Notes: generated by a model not told the origin, from the letters alone. A stretch of DNA of 64,000 nt from Alphaproteobacteria bacterium (GCA_029250225.1 JAQWUY010000010.1:1-64000), one strand, 5' to 3'; counted from the stretch's first letter, positions 36,606 through 44,932 are shown. Translations and numbers: made by a program.

Positions 36606-36635
36606 AAAAAAAAGCCCCCGAATGATTACGGGGGC
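36606..36635 (-). terminator. Strong terminator between decoration protein and gp11-like gene
   Basis: A seven-pair all-GC stem (36614-36620 with 36629-36635) with an 8-nt loop is followed on the minus strand by eight T. It lies 25 nt past the decoration stop and before the tail genes. In a genome this AT-rich such a stem stands out. It would give high capsid and decoration output and lower tail and terminase output by readthrough. Confidence 0.92.
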
Positions 36636-36660
36636 AAGTTTATTAATAATTAATGTATAA

Positions 36661-36918
36661 TTAATCTGTGTCAGATACCGGCAATGCAAGCGGATCTTTA
36701 GTATCAACAACACCATTATCATTTGTTGCAACAGATACAAAACCAACTTTATCAAGTGCTGAAACAATAATCATATCACCTACACGAAGCATTTCATTAG
36801 CACTGTTTAGGTAACCTTGTGTATCAACATCATCAATATTATCAGTTGTTTTTAAATGCCATAATGTAAAACCATTTGCATATGCTAATACTGATAAATC
36901 TGTAATTTTAAACGCCAT
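36661..36918 (-). CDS. Phage head decoration/stabilisation protein
   Basis: An 85-residue protein beginning MAFKITDLSVLAYANGFTLWHLKT, then YLNSANEMLRVGDMIIVSA. This compact beta-rich pattern is found next to capsid genes in alphaproteobacterial prophages; I recognise the pattern but cannot assign a family name with certainty. It follows the capsid gene by 11 nt, has a good AGGAGG site, and is followed by a terminator. Role as capsid surface or head-stabilising protein is inferred. Confidence 0.72.
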   Translation of the reverse strand: MAFKITDLSVLAYANGFTLWHLKTTDNIDDVDTQGYLNSANEMLRVGDMIIVSALDKVGFVSVATNDNGVVDTKDPLALPVSDTD

Positions 36919-36929
36919 ATTTTACCTCC

Positions 36930-37769
36930 TTACTCTGCACATTCCATTTTAACAATACCATCGGTATCAATCACACCGGCACCTTGGCTCATCATATTAT
37001 TGATAAAGAAAGATGCACGGTCACCGTGCCACGAAACATCAGTTTTTACATTACTACCTGATGCATGAGCAATAGAATTCTTGTGATACCAGTAACATTG
37101 TCTTGCTCCACTCTTAAGTGTTAAACCACTGTGTGGCAACCATAATGTTCCTAACCACCTTTTAGCTTGCGTTGTCTTCCAAGGTAAATCTTCTTTCCCA
37201 ATGTATTCAGAATTTGCAAATTCTTTTATTTCCATTAGATCAGACCACTGCTTCCAACCAACAATCGCATACCTTTCACCATCATCAGCAACATCTTTTT
37301 CGCCTAATTTTTCAAATGCTGATAATACTTTTTGTTTTGTTAAACCTTCTGATGATTTATATCCTGTTTTATTTACAGTAGTTGTATCAATCGATGCATT
37401 ACTATCAAGTGCATTAATTATAAGTTCATCAGTTTTACGACCTAATGCATATGCACCCGCATTTGCAACTACCCTTTTTTCATCGTGGTTTATTTTTAAT
37501 TCATCTAATTTATCTAACCAATCACCTGCATAGTAATCATACAAAGATATTTCAATCGGTGTATGATTAATATTCATTACTGGAACTTGTCCATTACGAG
37601 ATTTAATCCCCGCAGAACCCTTGCCAACGGCTTGAAAAGTTGTTGATGAACCTCTTACATTATTACGCGTGCGAACTGTTGTTCTTAGTTTAGAACCTGT
37701 GCGTTGATACGCCTGATGTACTTCTGCTTCAAAAGAGCGAATAAACGATAATTCAAGATTTTTACTCAT
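36930..37769 (-). CDS. Phage major capsid protein
   Basis: A 279-residue protein first in the structural operon. Features include an N-terminal FIRSFEAEVHQAYQRTGSKLRTTVRTRNNV, a segment FQAVGKGSAGIKSRNGQVPVMNINHTPIEISLYDYYAGDWLDKLDELKINHDEKRVVANAGAYALGRKTDELIINAL (E-loop to spine-helix like), and an A-domain-like C-terminal end (SWHGDRASFFINNMMSQGAGVIDTDGI). This layout is that of small HK97-fold capsids of podoviruses from alphaproteobacteria. No protease or scaffold gene adjoins it. AAAGGA lies 8 nt before the ATG. The first-gene position and downstream terminator fit high expression. Confidence 0.82.
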   Translation of the reverse strand: MSKNLELSFIRSFEAEVHQAYQRTGSKLRTTVRTRNNVRGSSTTFQAVGKGSAGIKSRNGQVPVMNINHTPIEISLYDYYAGDWLDKLDELKINHDEKRVVANAGAYALGRKTDELIINALDSNASIDTTTVNKTGYKSSEGLTKQKVLSAFEKLGEKDVADDGERYAIVGWKQWSDLMEIKEFANSEYIGKEDLPWKTTQAKRWLGTLWLPHSGLTLKSGARQCYWYHKNSIAHASGSNVKTDVSWHGDRASFFINNMMSQGAGVIDTDGIVKMECAE

Positions 37770-37830
37770 TTCTTAAATCCTTTCTTAATTATTATAATTC
37801 TTAGAGAATAAATATTTTGATTACCCAAAT

Positions 37831-37859
37831 AAAAAAACACCCAGTAAAAATGGATGTTT
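37831..37859 (-). terminator. Leader terminator/attenuator before capsid gene
   Basis: On the minus strand AAACATCCA pairs with TGGGTGTTT (one G-T wobble) around a 7-nt loop, followed by more T. It lies 61 nt before the capsid ATG and about 113 nt after the presumed transcription start. On the plus strand the wobble becomes a C-A mismatch and no T run follows, so it is directed at capsid transcription. Its end, GGGTGTTTTTTTATTT, resembles the lysis leader terminator GTGGTGTTTTTTTTATTT. Confidence 0.72.
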
Positions 37860-37978
37860 AAAAAAGGTCAATAATATTTATGTAAAGACTATGGGCTGTA
37901 AAAGTTATCCATAAAAAACATTTAAATGATTAAAATATAATATATTTTAGATACACCTTCTGCATGTTTTCAAAATAT

Positions 37979-38007
37979 GTTATATAGGATTTTATTCTTA
38001 TTGTCAA
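37979..38007 (-). promoter_or_regulatory. Promoter of capsid operon with shared 18-bp box
   Basis: Minus-strand TTGACA (38002-38007) and TATAAC (37979-37984) are 17 nt apart. Right after the -35 comes ATAAGAATAAAATCCTAT (37984-38001), 17 of 18 bases identical to the box in the lysis promoter at 26779-26796. The transcript would carry a leader of about 200 nt with a terminator hairpin before the capsid ATG. Confidence 0.72.
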
Positions 38008-38015
38008 TAGAAAAG

Positions 38016-38324
38016 TTAATCTTTGCGGTAAAAATATCTCTTCTGATGAAAAAATACTCTATGGAATAATCGTATTGAAATTATTGCCATAAACAAATAA
38101 TAAATATTATATTCATATATGTAAGGACTTATAATTAATGATTTTTCTTGCGCAACTAGAATATTTGTTCCATCAATTATTAAATAGATAAATACAAATA
38201 ATAAAAAATTTAAAAATGAATTATTTGTTAAGAAAGATTCATTCTTAAATGCACCTGCAAATAAAAGAGAGTAAAATAAAGAAGTACTTAAATACCAAAA
38301 GTTTTGTTGTAAAAATTCAACCAT
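38016..38324 (-). CDS. Hypothetical small membrane protein next to capsid promoter
   Basis: I do not recognise this 102-residue protein. It has three likely transmembrane segments (about residues 8-25, 35-52 and 70-85) and a basic tail (HRVFFHQKRYFYRKD). It ends 8 nt before the capsid promoter -35 on the same strand, so it could belong to the phage-derived element (for example a second holin-like protein) or be an unrelated gene. There is no strong ribosome site in view. Confidence 0.5.
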   Translation of the reverse strand: MVEFLQQNFWYLSTSLFYSLLFAGAFKNESFLTNNSFLNFLLFVFIYLIIDGTNILVAQEKSLIISPYIYEYNIYYLFMAIISIRLFHRVFFHQKRYFYRKD

Positions 38325-38410
38325 AATAATTTCTCAAAGCTATATTAATACAACCAAGAATAGCATTTATATAATAATATGTCAAACCGGCATAAAGACA
38401 CTTTATAGTC

Positions 38411-38439
38411 TTGACTTAAATAAATAAAAACCTTATGCT
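38411..38439 (+). promoter_or_regulatory. Probable nadABC promoter
   Basis: TTGACT and TATGCT are 17 nt apart, 37 nt before the nadA ATG. A small palindrome AAGAC-N8-GTCTT (38395-38412) overlaps the -35 and could be an operator; no regulator is identified. Confidence 0.55.
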
Positions 38440-38475
38440 TATCTTTAAGTTTTTAGTTTTAGTTCTACAATCATA

Positions 38476-39465
38476 ATGGCTGAAAAGTTGGCAACACAAA
38501 TCAAATCACAATATCTATATGACAAAGTAAAAGATGTGTATTCCCTTGACGATTGGGAGTATATGGAACCTTTGATTGCTAGAATTAACCAATTAAAAAA
38601 AGAAAAAAATGCTGTAATATTGGCACACAACTATATGACACCTGATATATATCATTGTGTCTCTGATATTGTTGGTGATAGCCTTGCCCTTGCCATCGAA
38701 GCAAAAAAAGTTGAATCTGATATAATAGTAATGGCCGGTGTTCATTTTATGGCGGAAACATCAAAAATTTTAAGTCCAGAGAAAAAAGTTCTTATACCTG
38801 ATGATAAGGCTGGTTGTTCACTTGCCTCTTCTATAACCGGTGCTGATGTTCGTAAACTTAAACAACTTTATCCGGGGCGTCCTGTAATTACATATGTAAA
38901 CACAACAGCAGATGTAAAAGCGGAAACTGATATTTGCTGTACATCTGGTAATGTAGAAAAAATAGTTAGATCACTGGGTGTTGATGAAGTTATATTAATT
39001 CCTGATAAATACCTAGCTGGAAATGTTGAAAAAGCAACAGGCATCAGATGTATTACTTGGGATGATGGTTCTTGTGAAGTACACGAATTATTTACAGTTG
39101 ATGAAATGAAAACACTACGAAAAAGTGACCCTGATTTAAAAATAATTGCTCATCCGGAATGCCCAAAAGAAGTGGTAGCAGAAGCTGATTTTGCCGGTTC
39201 AACAGCGGGTATGATTAATTATGTTGTTGATAATCAACCCGAAAAAGTTGCACTAATTACAGAATGTTCAATGAGCCACAATATCGCAAAACAAGCCCCT
39301 AATACAAAATTTATGGGAATGTGTCGTATGTGCCCACATATGAAAAAAATAACGCTAGAAAATATAGTTAAATGCCTAGAACAAGAAACCATCGAAGTAT
39401 ACCTTGATGATGAAATAATTCAAAAAGCATATGGTTCAGTACAAAGAATGCTTGAAAGAAGCTAA
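38476..39465 (+). CDS. nadA: Quinolinate synthase NadA
   Basis: NadA condenses iminoaspartate with dihydroxyacetone phosphate to quinolinate using an oxygen-sensitive [4Fe-4S] cluster. The 329-residue protein shows AVILAHNYMTPDIYHCVSDIVGDSL, MAGVHFMAETSKIL, and the three cluster cysteines in DDKAGCSLASS, DICCTSGN and the C-terminal MCRMCPHMKK region. It is first in nadA-nadB-nadC on the plus strand and shares its last base with the nadB start. Confidence 0.96.
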   Translation: MAEKLATQIKSQYLYDKVKDVYSLDDWEYMEPLIARINQLKKEKNAVILAHNYMTPDIYHCVSDIVGDSLALAIEAKKVESDIIVMAGVHFMAETSKILSPEKKVLIPDDKAGCSLASSITGADVRKLKQLYPGRPVITYVNTTADVKAETDICCTSGNVEKIVRSLGVDEVILIPDKYLAGNVEKATGIRCITWDDGSCEVHELFTVDEMKTLRKSDPDLKIIAHPECPKEVVAEADFAGSTAGMINYVVDNQPEKVALITECSMSHNIAKQAPNTKFMGMCRMCPHMKKITLENIVKCLEQETIEVYLDDEIIQKAYGSVQRMLERS

Positions 39466-40943
39466 TGAATAATATTGAGTGCGATATAGTTATTGTTGGA
39501 ACCGGCATTGCTGGATTGAGTTGTGCATTAGGTTTTCAAGACAATACAAAAATAATTATAATATCAAATAATAACCCAGGAAAAAGTGGCTCAACTAGAT
39601 TTGCTCAAGGCGGAATAGCTTTTTCTGAAAATGACGGTGAATCAACAAAAGCACATATATACGATACTATTAATGCAGGTTCTGGTATGTGTGATAAAAC
39701 AGCTGTCCACCACTTTATCGAACAATCTAATAAAACAATAAAATGGCTAGAAAAACAAGGAGTGAACTTCGACAAGAGAGAAGACGGAACCATACAAAAA
39801 GGACTCGAAGGTGGTCATTCTGAAAATCGTATCGCGCACATAGGCGGTGATGCTACCGGAATCGGAATCATAAATGCTTTATTTGAAAAAATATCTAGCA
39901 AAGATAATATATCGTTTATTAAAGGTGAATTATCAGCATTATTAACAGATGATAATAATACTGTTTGTGGAATTGAAGCAGAAGGCTTTACAATAAAATC
40001 GTCATCTGTAATTTTTGCAACAGGTGGTGGTTGCGGAATATTCGGCGATAGAACCGCACCTGAGCAACCTTTATCTGCTTTTGAGTTAGCATTACAAGCA
40101 GGTACAAAAGCAACAGATATGGAATTTTTCCAATACCACCCAACCGCACTTGATTTACCACTTGAAGTAACGGTGCAAATTCCAAGACTTCCACTTATAA
40201 CCGAAGCAATTCGTGGTGCAGGTGCATTATTAAAAGTTGGAAAAAATCTAATGCAAATTAACCACGAAATGGGTTCACTTGCACCCAGAGATGTGGTAAG
40301 TCGTGCTGTTTTTGAAAATCGTCAACAAGGAAAAAGAGTGTATTTAGACACATCTAGTATACAAAATTTTTCATCAATATTTCCAACTATCGCAAATATA
40401 TGCAAACAGTATGATATCGATTATAACAAAATCCCAATCCGAACCGCGGTGCATTATCAAATAGGTGGCATAAAAACAGATGTAAATGGTAGAACTTGTG
40501 TTGACGGATTATATGTAATTGGCGAAGCATCATCAACCGGTCTACACGGAGCAAATCGCTTAGCATCGAATTCTTTACTAGAAGCCTCAATTATGGGTAA
40601 AACTTGTGCTGAAACGATACAAAAATCAAATATTCGTGGTGGAATAATAAAAAGACGAATTATAAGTAAAAAAGATTCAACACAATCTACCGTAAGGGAT
40701 ATAAACAATCGCTCGCTAGGAATAATTCGCAATCACGATACACTAAAAGATGCAATAATAACATTATCAACATTACCACAAACACCTAATGTAATAGCTA
40801 GTTTAATGTCTAATTTATTCGCATTAAGGCGAACTGAAAGCGTAGGTTCGCATTATAGAAGTGATTACCTAGAAACAAAAAGAATGCCACGACAACATAT
40901 GAACTTAGATGAATTCAAAGAAGAAATAAGACAGGTTATTTAA
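39465..40943 (+). CDS. nadB: L-aspartate oxidase NadB
   Basis: NadB is an FAD enzyme that makes iminoaspartate for NadA. The 492-residue protein begins with the dinucleotide-binding CDIVIVGTGIAGLSCAL, then STRFAQGGIA, the flavin-domain EFFQYHPTAL, and RGAGALLKVG. The catalytic region PRDVVSRAVF and HYQIGGIKTD with GLHGANRLASNSLLE identifies aspartate oxidase rather than fumarate reductase. It starts at the last base of nadA and is followed by nadC after one base. Confidence 0.96.
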   Translation: MNNIECDIVIVGTGIAGLSCALGFQDNTKIIIISNNNPGKSGSTRFAQGGIAFSENDGESTKAHIYDTINAGSGMCDKTAVHHFIEQSNKTIKWLEKQGVNFDKREDGTIQKGLEGGHSENRIAHIGGDATGIGIINALFEKISSKDNISFIKGELSALLTDDNNTVCGIEAEGFTIKSSSVIFATGGGCGIFGDRTAPEQPLSAFELALQAGTKATDMEFFQYHPTALDLPLEVTVQIPRLPLITEAIRGAGALLKVGKNLMQINHEMGSLAPRDVVSRAVFENRQQGKRVYLDTSSIQNFSSIFPTIANICKQYDIDYNKIPIRTAVHYQIGGIKTDVNGRTCVDGLYVIGEASSTGLHGANRLASNSLLEASIMGKTCAETIQKSNIRGGIIKRRIISKKDSTQSTVRDINNRSLGIIRNHDTLKDAIITLSTLPQTPNVIASLMSNLFALRRTESVGSHYRSDYLETKRMPRQHMNLDEFKEEIRQVI

Positions 40944-40944
40944 A

Positions 40945-41763
40945 ATGAATATCACAGAAATAGTAAAATCAGCCATACAGGAAGATATAAAAGATATAGG
41001 CGATATTACCGCAAATAGCTTACTTCCTGAAAATCACAAATCACAAGCTAGAATTTTTGCAAAACAAAATGGTGTTTGTGCTGGAATAAAGTACGCAGTT
41101 GAAACATTAAAGCAATTTAATTTAGATTTTACTGTTAATAAAAATGATGGCGATATATTAAACATTGGTGATACTATAATTACAATATCAGGAACAACAA
41201 GAAATATATTAACCACTGAACGAACAATACTTAATTTTATAGGTCATTTATCAGGGGTTGCAACTACAACAAACAAGGCTGTAAAAATCGCAAAACCGCA
41301 CAATGTAATTATTGCCTGTACTCGCAAAACAACCCCTGGGTTACGAGATGCTGAAAAATATGCTGTAAAATCAGGCGGAGGTGATACACATCGCTTTGGT
41401 TTATACGATGCGGTAATGATAAAAGACAATCATTTGCTAGCACACCCAAATATTATTGAAGCCACAAAAATTGTTCAACAAAAACAACCAAATGTTAAAA
41501 TAGAAGTAGAAGTTGATACAATACAACAGTTAGAACAAGTATTAAGTGTAAATCCAGATGTTATATTACTAGATAATATGAAACCAGAAATAGTAAAAAA
41601 ATGTGTTTCTATCAATGATACAAAAACATTACTAGAAGCATCAGGAAATATAAATTTAGATAACCTAGAACAGTATTGCAAAACTGGGGTTGATATTATA
41701 TCAATGGGCTGGTTAACACATTCTGCAAAAAATCTTGATGTGTCTTTGGAATTAACAAATTAA
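40945..41763 (+). CDS. nadC: Nicotinate-nucleotide pyrophosphorylase NadC
   Basis: NadC turns quinolinate and PRPP into nicotinate mononucleotide, completing the three-step de novo branch encoded here. The 272-residue protein has EDIKDIGDITANSL, TERTILNFIGHLSGVAT, CTRKTTPGLRDAEKYAVKSGGGDTHRFGLYDAVMIKDNH and the C-terminal LDNMKPE and ISMGWLTHS. Normal length. Confidence 0.97.
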   Translation: MNITEIVKSAIQEDIKDIGDITANSLLPENHKSQARIFAKQNGVCAGIKYAVETLKQFNLDFTVNKNDGDILNIGDTIITISGTTRNILTTERTILNFIGHLSGVATTTNKAVKIAKPHNVIIACTRKTTPGLRDAEKYAVKSGGGDTHRFGLYDAVMIKDNHLLAHPNIIEATKIVQQKQPNVKIEVEVDTIQQLEQVLSVNPDVILLDNMKPEIVKKCVSINDTKTLLEASGNINLDNLEQYCKTGVDIISMGWLTHSAKNLDVSLELTN

Positions 41764-41825
41764 TATTTTAAATTTTATAAACAATTTTTATTGAAAAATA
41801 ACCTTTTTTTTAGTAGTTTATCGCT

Positions 41826-43628
41826 ATGACTGATTTATCTCTTATTCGCAACTTTTCGATTGTTGCACACATTGACCACGGAAAATCCACATTAGCCGAT
41901 CGACTTATTCAAATTTGTGGCGGATTATCCGAACGCGAAATGTCTGGGCAAGTTCTCGATAGTATGGATTTGGAACGCGAACGCGGTATTACAATTAAGG
42001 CTCAAACTTGCCGATTATTATACAAAGCGAAAGATGGTAAACAATACACTTTAAACCTTATTGACACACCAGGGCATGTGGATTTTTCATACGAAGTTTC
42101 TCGCTCCCTATCAGCCTGCGAAGGTGCATTGTTAATTGTTGATGCCTCACAAGGTGTAGAAGCTCAAACCCTAGCAAATGTATATTTAGCAATTGAAGCT
42201 GATTTAGATTTATTCCCAGTACTAAACAAAATTGATTTACCCGCTGCTGAACCAGAACGCATAAAACAACAAATAGAAGATGTAATCGGCATAGATACTG
42301 AAAATGCTATCGCAATATCTGCAAAAACTGGCGTTGGGATAGAAGAAACCCTAGAATCAATTGTGACACAGTTACCTCCCCCTGTTGGTAACATAGATTC
42401 TGAATTACAAGCTTTATTAGTAGATAGTTGGTATGATTCTTATCTAGGGGTTGTGATTTTAGTTCGCATAAAAAACGGTGTATTAAAAAAAGGTGACAAA
42501 ATAAGAATGATGTCCACAGGTGCATCTTATCCTGTTGACCGTGTGGGGATTATGACACCAAAAGGTGTTATGGTTAATAAATTATCGGCCGGTGAAATTG
42601 GTTTTATTACTGCATCAATAAAATCTGTAAAAGATTGTAATGTGGGTGATACAATTACCTTAGATCGTAAACCTTGCACAGAAATGCTAGATGGATTTCA
42701 ACCATCTGTACCTGTTGTTTTCTGTGGATTATTCCCAACTGACCAAGGACAATTTGAATTATTAAGAGATAGCTTAGAAAAACTATCTTTAAACGATTCA
42801 TCTTTCCATTTTGAACAAGAAGGCTCAGCTGCTTTGGGGCTTGGTTTCCGTTGTGGATTTTTGGGAATGTTGCACCTAGAAATTATTCAAGAGCGCCTAA
42901 GCCGTGAATTTGACCTAGATTTAATTACAACGGCTCCATCTGTAGTATATAAATTTGAATTAACAAATGGGGGAAAAATGGAAATACACAATCCAGTTGA
43001 TTTCCCAGATGTATCATCGATAAAGGTAATTGAAGAGCCTTGGATTAAAGCAACAATTATGGTTCCTGATGAATATTTAGGTTCAGTATTAACACTATGC
43101 ACAGATAAACGCGGGCGTCAAATTAACTTAACATATGTCGGTTCAAGGGCGATGGTAGTTTATTCATTACCACTTAATGAAGTTGTATTTGATTTTTACG
43201 ACAAATTAAAATCAGCAACAAAAGGATATGCATCATTTGATTATGAACAAACCGGATACGAAGAAGGTAAGTTGGTAAGAGTACAAATTCTTGTAAATGG
43301 TGAAAGTGTTGATTCCTTATCAATGATTGTTCACGAAACACAAGCTGAATACCGAGGTCGTCGTATGTGCGAAAGATTAAAAGACTTAATTCCAAGACAT
43401 CTGTTTAAAATACCGATTCAAGCAGCAATTGGTGGAAAAATTATTGCTCGTGAAACTATTGCAGCAATGCGAAAAGATGTAACAGCAAAATGTTATGGTG
43501 GTGATGTAAGCAGAAAGCGTAAACTTCTAGATAAGCAAAAAGAAGGTAAAAAACGAATGCGCCAATTTGCTAATGTTGATATTCCACAATCTGTGTTCCT
43601 TGATGCATTAAAAATGGACGATGAATAA
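41826..43628 (+). CDS. lepA: Elongation factor 4 (LepA)
   Basis: LepA is a ribosome-bound GTPase that resembles EF-G. The 600-residue protein has G1 [10 protein letters not shown]3 DTPGHVDF, G4 NKIDLP, and the LepA-specific C-terminal domain ([36 protein letters not shown]). It stands between nadC and a convergent glycosyltransferase and is complete. Confidence 0.97.
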   Translation: MTDLSLIRNFSIVAHIDHGKSTLADRLIQICGGLSEREMSGQVLDSMDLERERGITIKAQTCRLLYKAKDGKQYTLNLIDTPGHVDFSYEVSRSLSACEGALLIVDASQGVEAQTLANVYLAIEADLDLFPVLNKIDLPAAEPERIKQQIEDVIGIDTENAIAISAKTGVGIEETLESIVTQLPPPVGNIDSELQALLVDSWYDSYLGVVILVRIKNGVLKKGDKIRMMSTGASYPVDRVGIMTPKGVMVNKLSAGEIGFITASIKSVKDCNVGDTITLDRKPCTEMLDGFQPSVPVVFCGLFPTDQGQFELLRDSLEKLSLNDSSFHFEQEGSAALGLGFRCGFLGMLHLEIIQERLSREFDLDLITTAPSVVYKFELTNGGKMEIHNPVDFPDVSSIKVIEEPWIKATIMVPDEYLGSVLTLCTDKRGRQINLTYVGSRAMVVYSLPLNEVVFDFYDKLKSATKGYASFDYEQTGYEEGKLVRVQILVNGESVDSLSMIVHETQAEYRGRRMCERLKDLIPRHLFKIPIQAAIGGKIIARETIAAMRKDVTAKCYGGDVSRKRKLLDKQKEGKKRMRQFANVDIPQSVFLDALKMDDE

Positions 43629-43665
43629 ACATAAATTTTCAATAAATTAATTGTTTATCATTATA

Positions 43666-44460
43666 TTATTTTTTGATTTTATGTAGTTTTTTAGTTTTAT
43701 AATTTATCATAAAATTTAAAAAGAAATTAGATTTAATCATCAACATTCTACAAAATTTACTAAATTTTAATTTATTACTTTTTATATATATATTATAATC
43801 AACTCCTATTTCACTATCAACATCCTGCAAACCTACAATATTTGGAAATATGACATATAAATTATGACCACTAACAATTATATCACCTGTAATCATATCA
43901 GCAACATAACAAACCTTAGGTGAATTTAAATCAATCATCTTTTGCGCACCTTGCTTTGTGATATAATATGCATGTGCGCCACCTGATGAAGCATAACTCT
44001 TACCCATCCTGCAAGTAGTATTATTAACTTTAAAAGGTAGTTTTTTTAACATTAACCAAGAAAAAAACTTCTGTGTCCTTAAAAATTTGCGACAGACTGA
44101 CCCTAGTAAAATAATATCTACATTTTTAGGCTTAAAGTTTTTATATGTATTTAAAAATAATTCAATATTTTCATCAATAAAAACATCATCTTCAAAAACT
44201 AACATTTCTGGTATATTTTCGCTTACCATTTTCTGATACAAAGCTTTATGGCTTAATGCACATCCTACCTGTGCTCTGGTAAGCTTAAAAGCAAGTTGTT
44301 TTGCCTTGTTGTCATCATACAAATCTTTTATTTGTGAATCTGATAATTTTCTACCATCAACAGCATCAAAAAATTCAAAATCAATACTATATTTCTCAAA
44401 ATTCTTAACAATATTTTTCCTACGCATGGAATTAGGTATACTTACAACATAAATCTTCAT
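43666..44460 (-). CDS. Glycosyltransferase family 25 (LPS-type)
   Basis: A 264-residue GT25 enzyme beginning IYVVSIPNSMRRKNIVKNF, followed by FFDAVDGRKLS, QVGCALSHKALYQKMVSENIPEMLVFEDDVFI (the metal-binding DD-x region) and ASSGGAHAYYITKQGAQKM. Such enzymes add galactose or similar sugars to lipooligosaccharide or capsule. No other polysaccharide genes are adjacent, so the acceptor is unknown. Basic C-terminal tail. Confidence 0.88.
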   Translation of the reverse strand: MKIYVVSIPNSMRRKNIVKNFEKYSIDFEFFDAVDGRKLSDSQIKDLYDDNKAKQLAFKLTRAQVGCALSHKALYQKMVSENIPEMLVFEDDVFIDENIELFLNTYKNFKPKNVDIILLGSVCRKFLRTQKFFSWLMLKKLPFKVNNTTCRMGKSYASSGGAHAYYITKQGAQKMIDLNSPKVCYVADMITGDIIVSGHNLYVIFPNIVGLQDVDSEIGVDYNIYIKSNKLKFSKFCRMLMIKSNFFLNFMINYKTKKLHKIKK

Positions 44461-44538
44461 AACTTAAATTATATAAATTAATAAAAATATAATGTCAACA
44501 TTATAATGTCAAAATATAATATCATTATTTTTAAAATC

Positions 44539-44567
44539 TTGACTATTTTTAAAAAAAATATTATAAA
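44539..44567 (+). promoter_or_regulatory. rnpB promoter
   Basis: TTGACT (44539-44544) and TATAAA (44562-44567) with a 17-nt spacer lie 6 nt before the 5' strand of the RNase P RNA P1 helix. Confidence 0.75.
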
Positions 44568-44573
44568 AACTCC

Positions 44574-44932
44574 ATAGGTAGCGGTGCAATTACATTGTTA
44601 TGGGGGAAATCCCTTACAATGAGGAAAGTCCGGGCTGTCCAACAAACGATACCAGTTAACGGCTGGCGGGGGTAACCCTAGGGAAAGTGGCACAGAAAGC
44701 AAACCACCTTGATTTATCAAGGTAAGGGTGAAAGGGTGTGGTAAGAGCACACCGCGTTGTTAGTAATAACAATGGCAGGCTAAACCCTATTGACAGCAAC
44801 GCCTAAGGTCAGTATATGTGGGGGTGTTGGCGAAACATATACACATTGACTACGGGGGCAAGAGGTAAACAGTGATGTTTATCCCAGATGAATGATTGCG
44901 TAATAACAGAATCCGGCTTACAAGCTACCTAT
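44574..44932 (+). ncRNA. rnpB: RNase P RNA (class A)
   Basis: This is the catalytic RNA of RNase P, which makes tRNA 5' ends. Conserved parts appear in order: GAGGAAAGTCCGGGCT, CAGAAAGCAAACC, GGTAAGGGTGAAAGGGTG, GTAAGAGCACACCG and AGAATCCGGCTTAC. The ends were set by P1 pairing of ATAGGTAG (44574-44581) with CTACCTAT (44925-44932). Size, about 359 nt, is normal for bacteria. The 3' end overlaps the stop codon of the convergent thiE gene. Confidence 0.96.

Larger units (their letters stand above)
30812..38007 (-). mobile_element. T7-like phage structural gene set without replication or integration genes (GTA-like or domesticated prophage)
   Basis: From promoter to end the order is capsid, decoration protein, terminator, gp11-like, gp12-like, small basic protein, tail fibre, small fibre-associated protein, large terminase. 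This follows the late-gene order of T7-like podoviruses. All eight frames are open and closely spaced or overlapping. Portal, scaffold, small terminase, internal core proteins, integrase, repressor and replication genes are absent here. Base composition looks like the neighbours, and no flanking direct repeats were noticed by eye. Together with the lysis cassette at 26.9-28.2 kb it may be one dispersed, co-regulated element. Confidence 0.72.

Noticed and set aside
37889-37921. A 10-codon open frame (MFFMDNFYSP) in the capsid leader, possible leader peptide
   Set aside because: There is no ribosome site before it, and frames this short are expected by chance. No run of a single regulatory codon.
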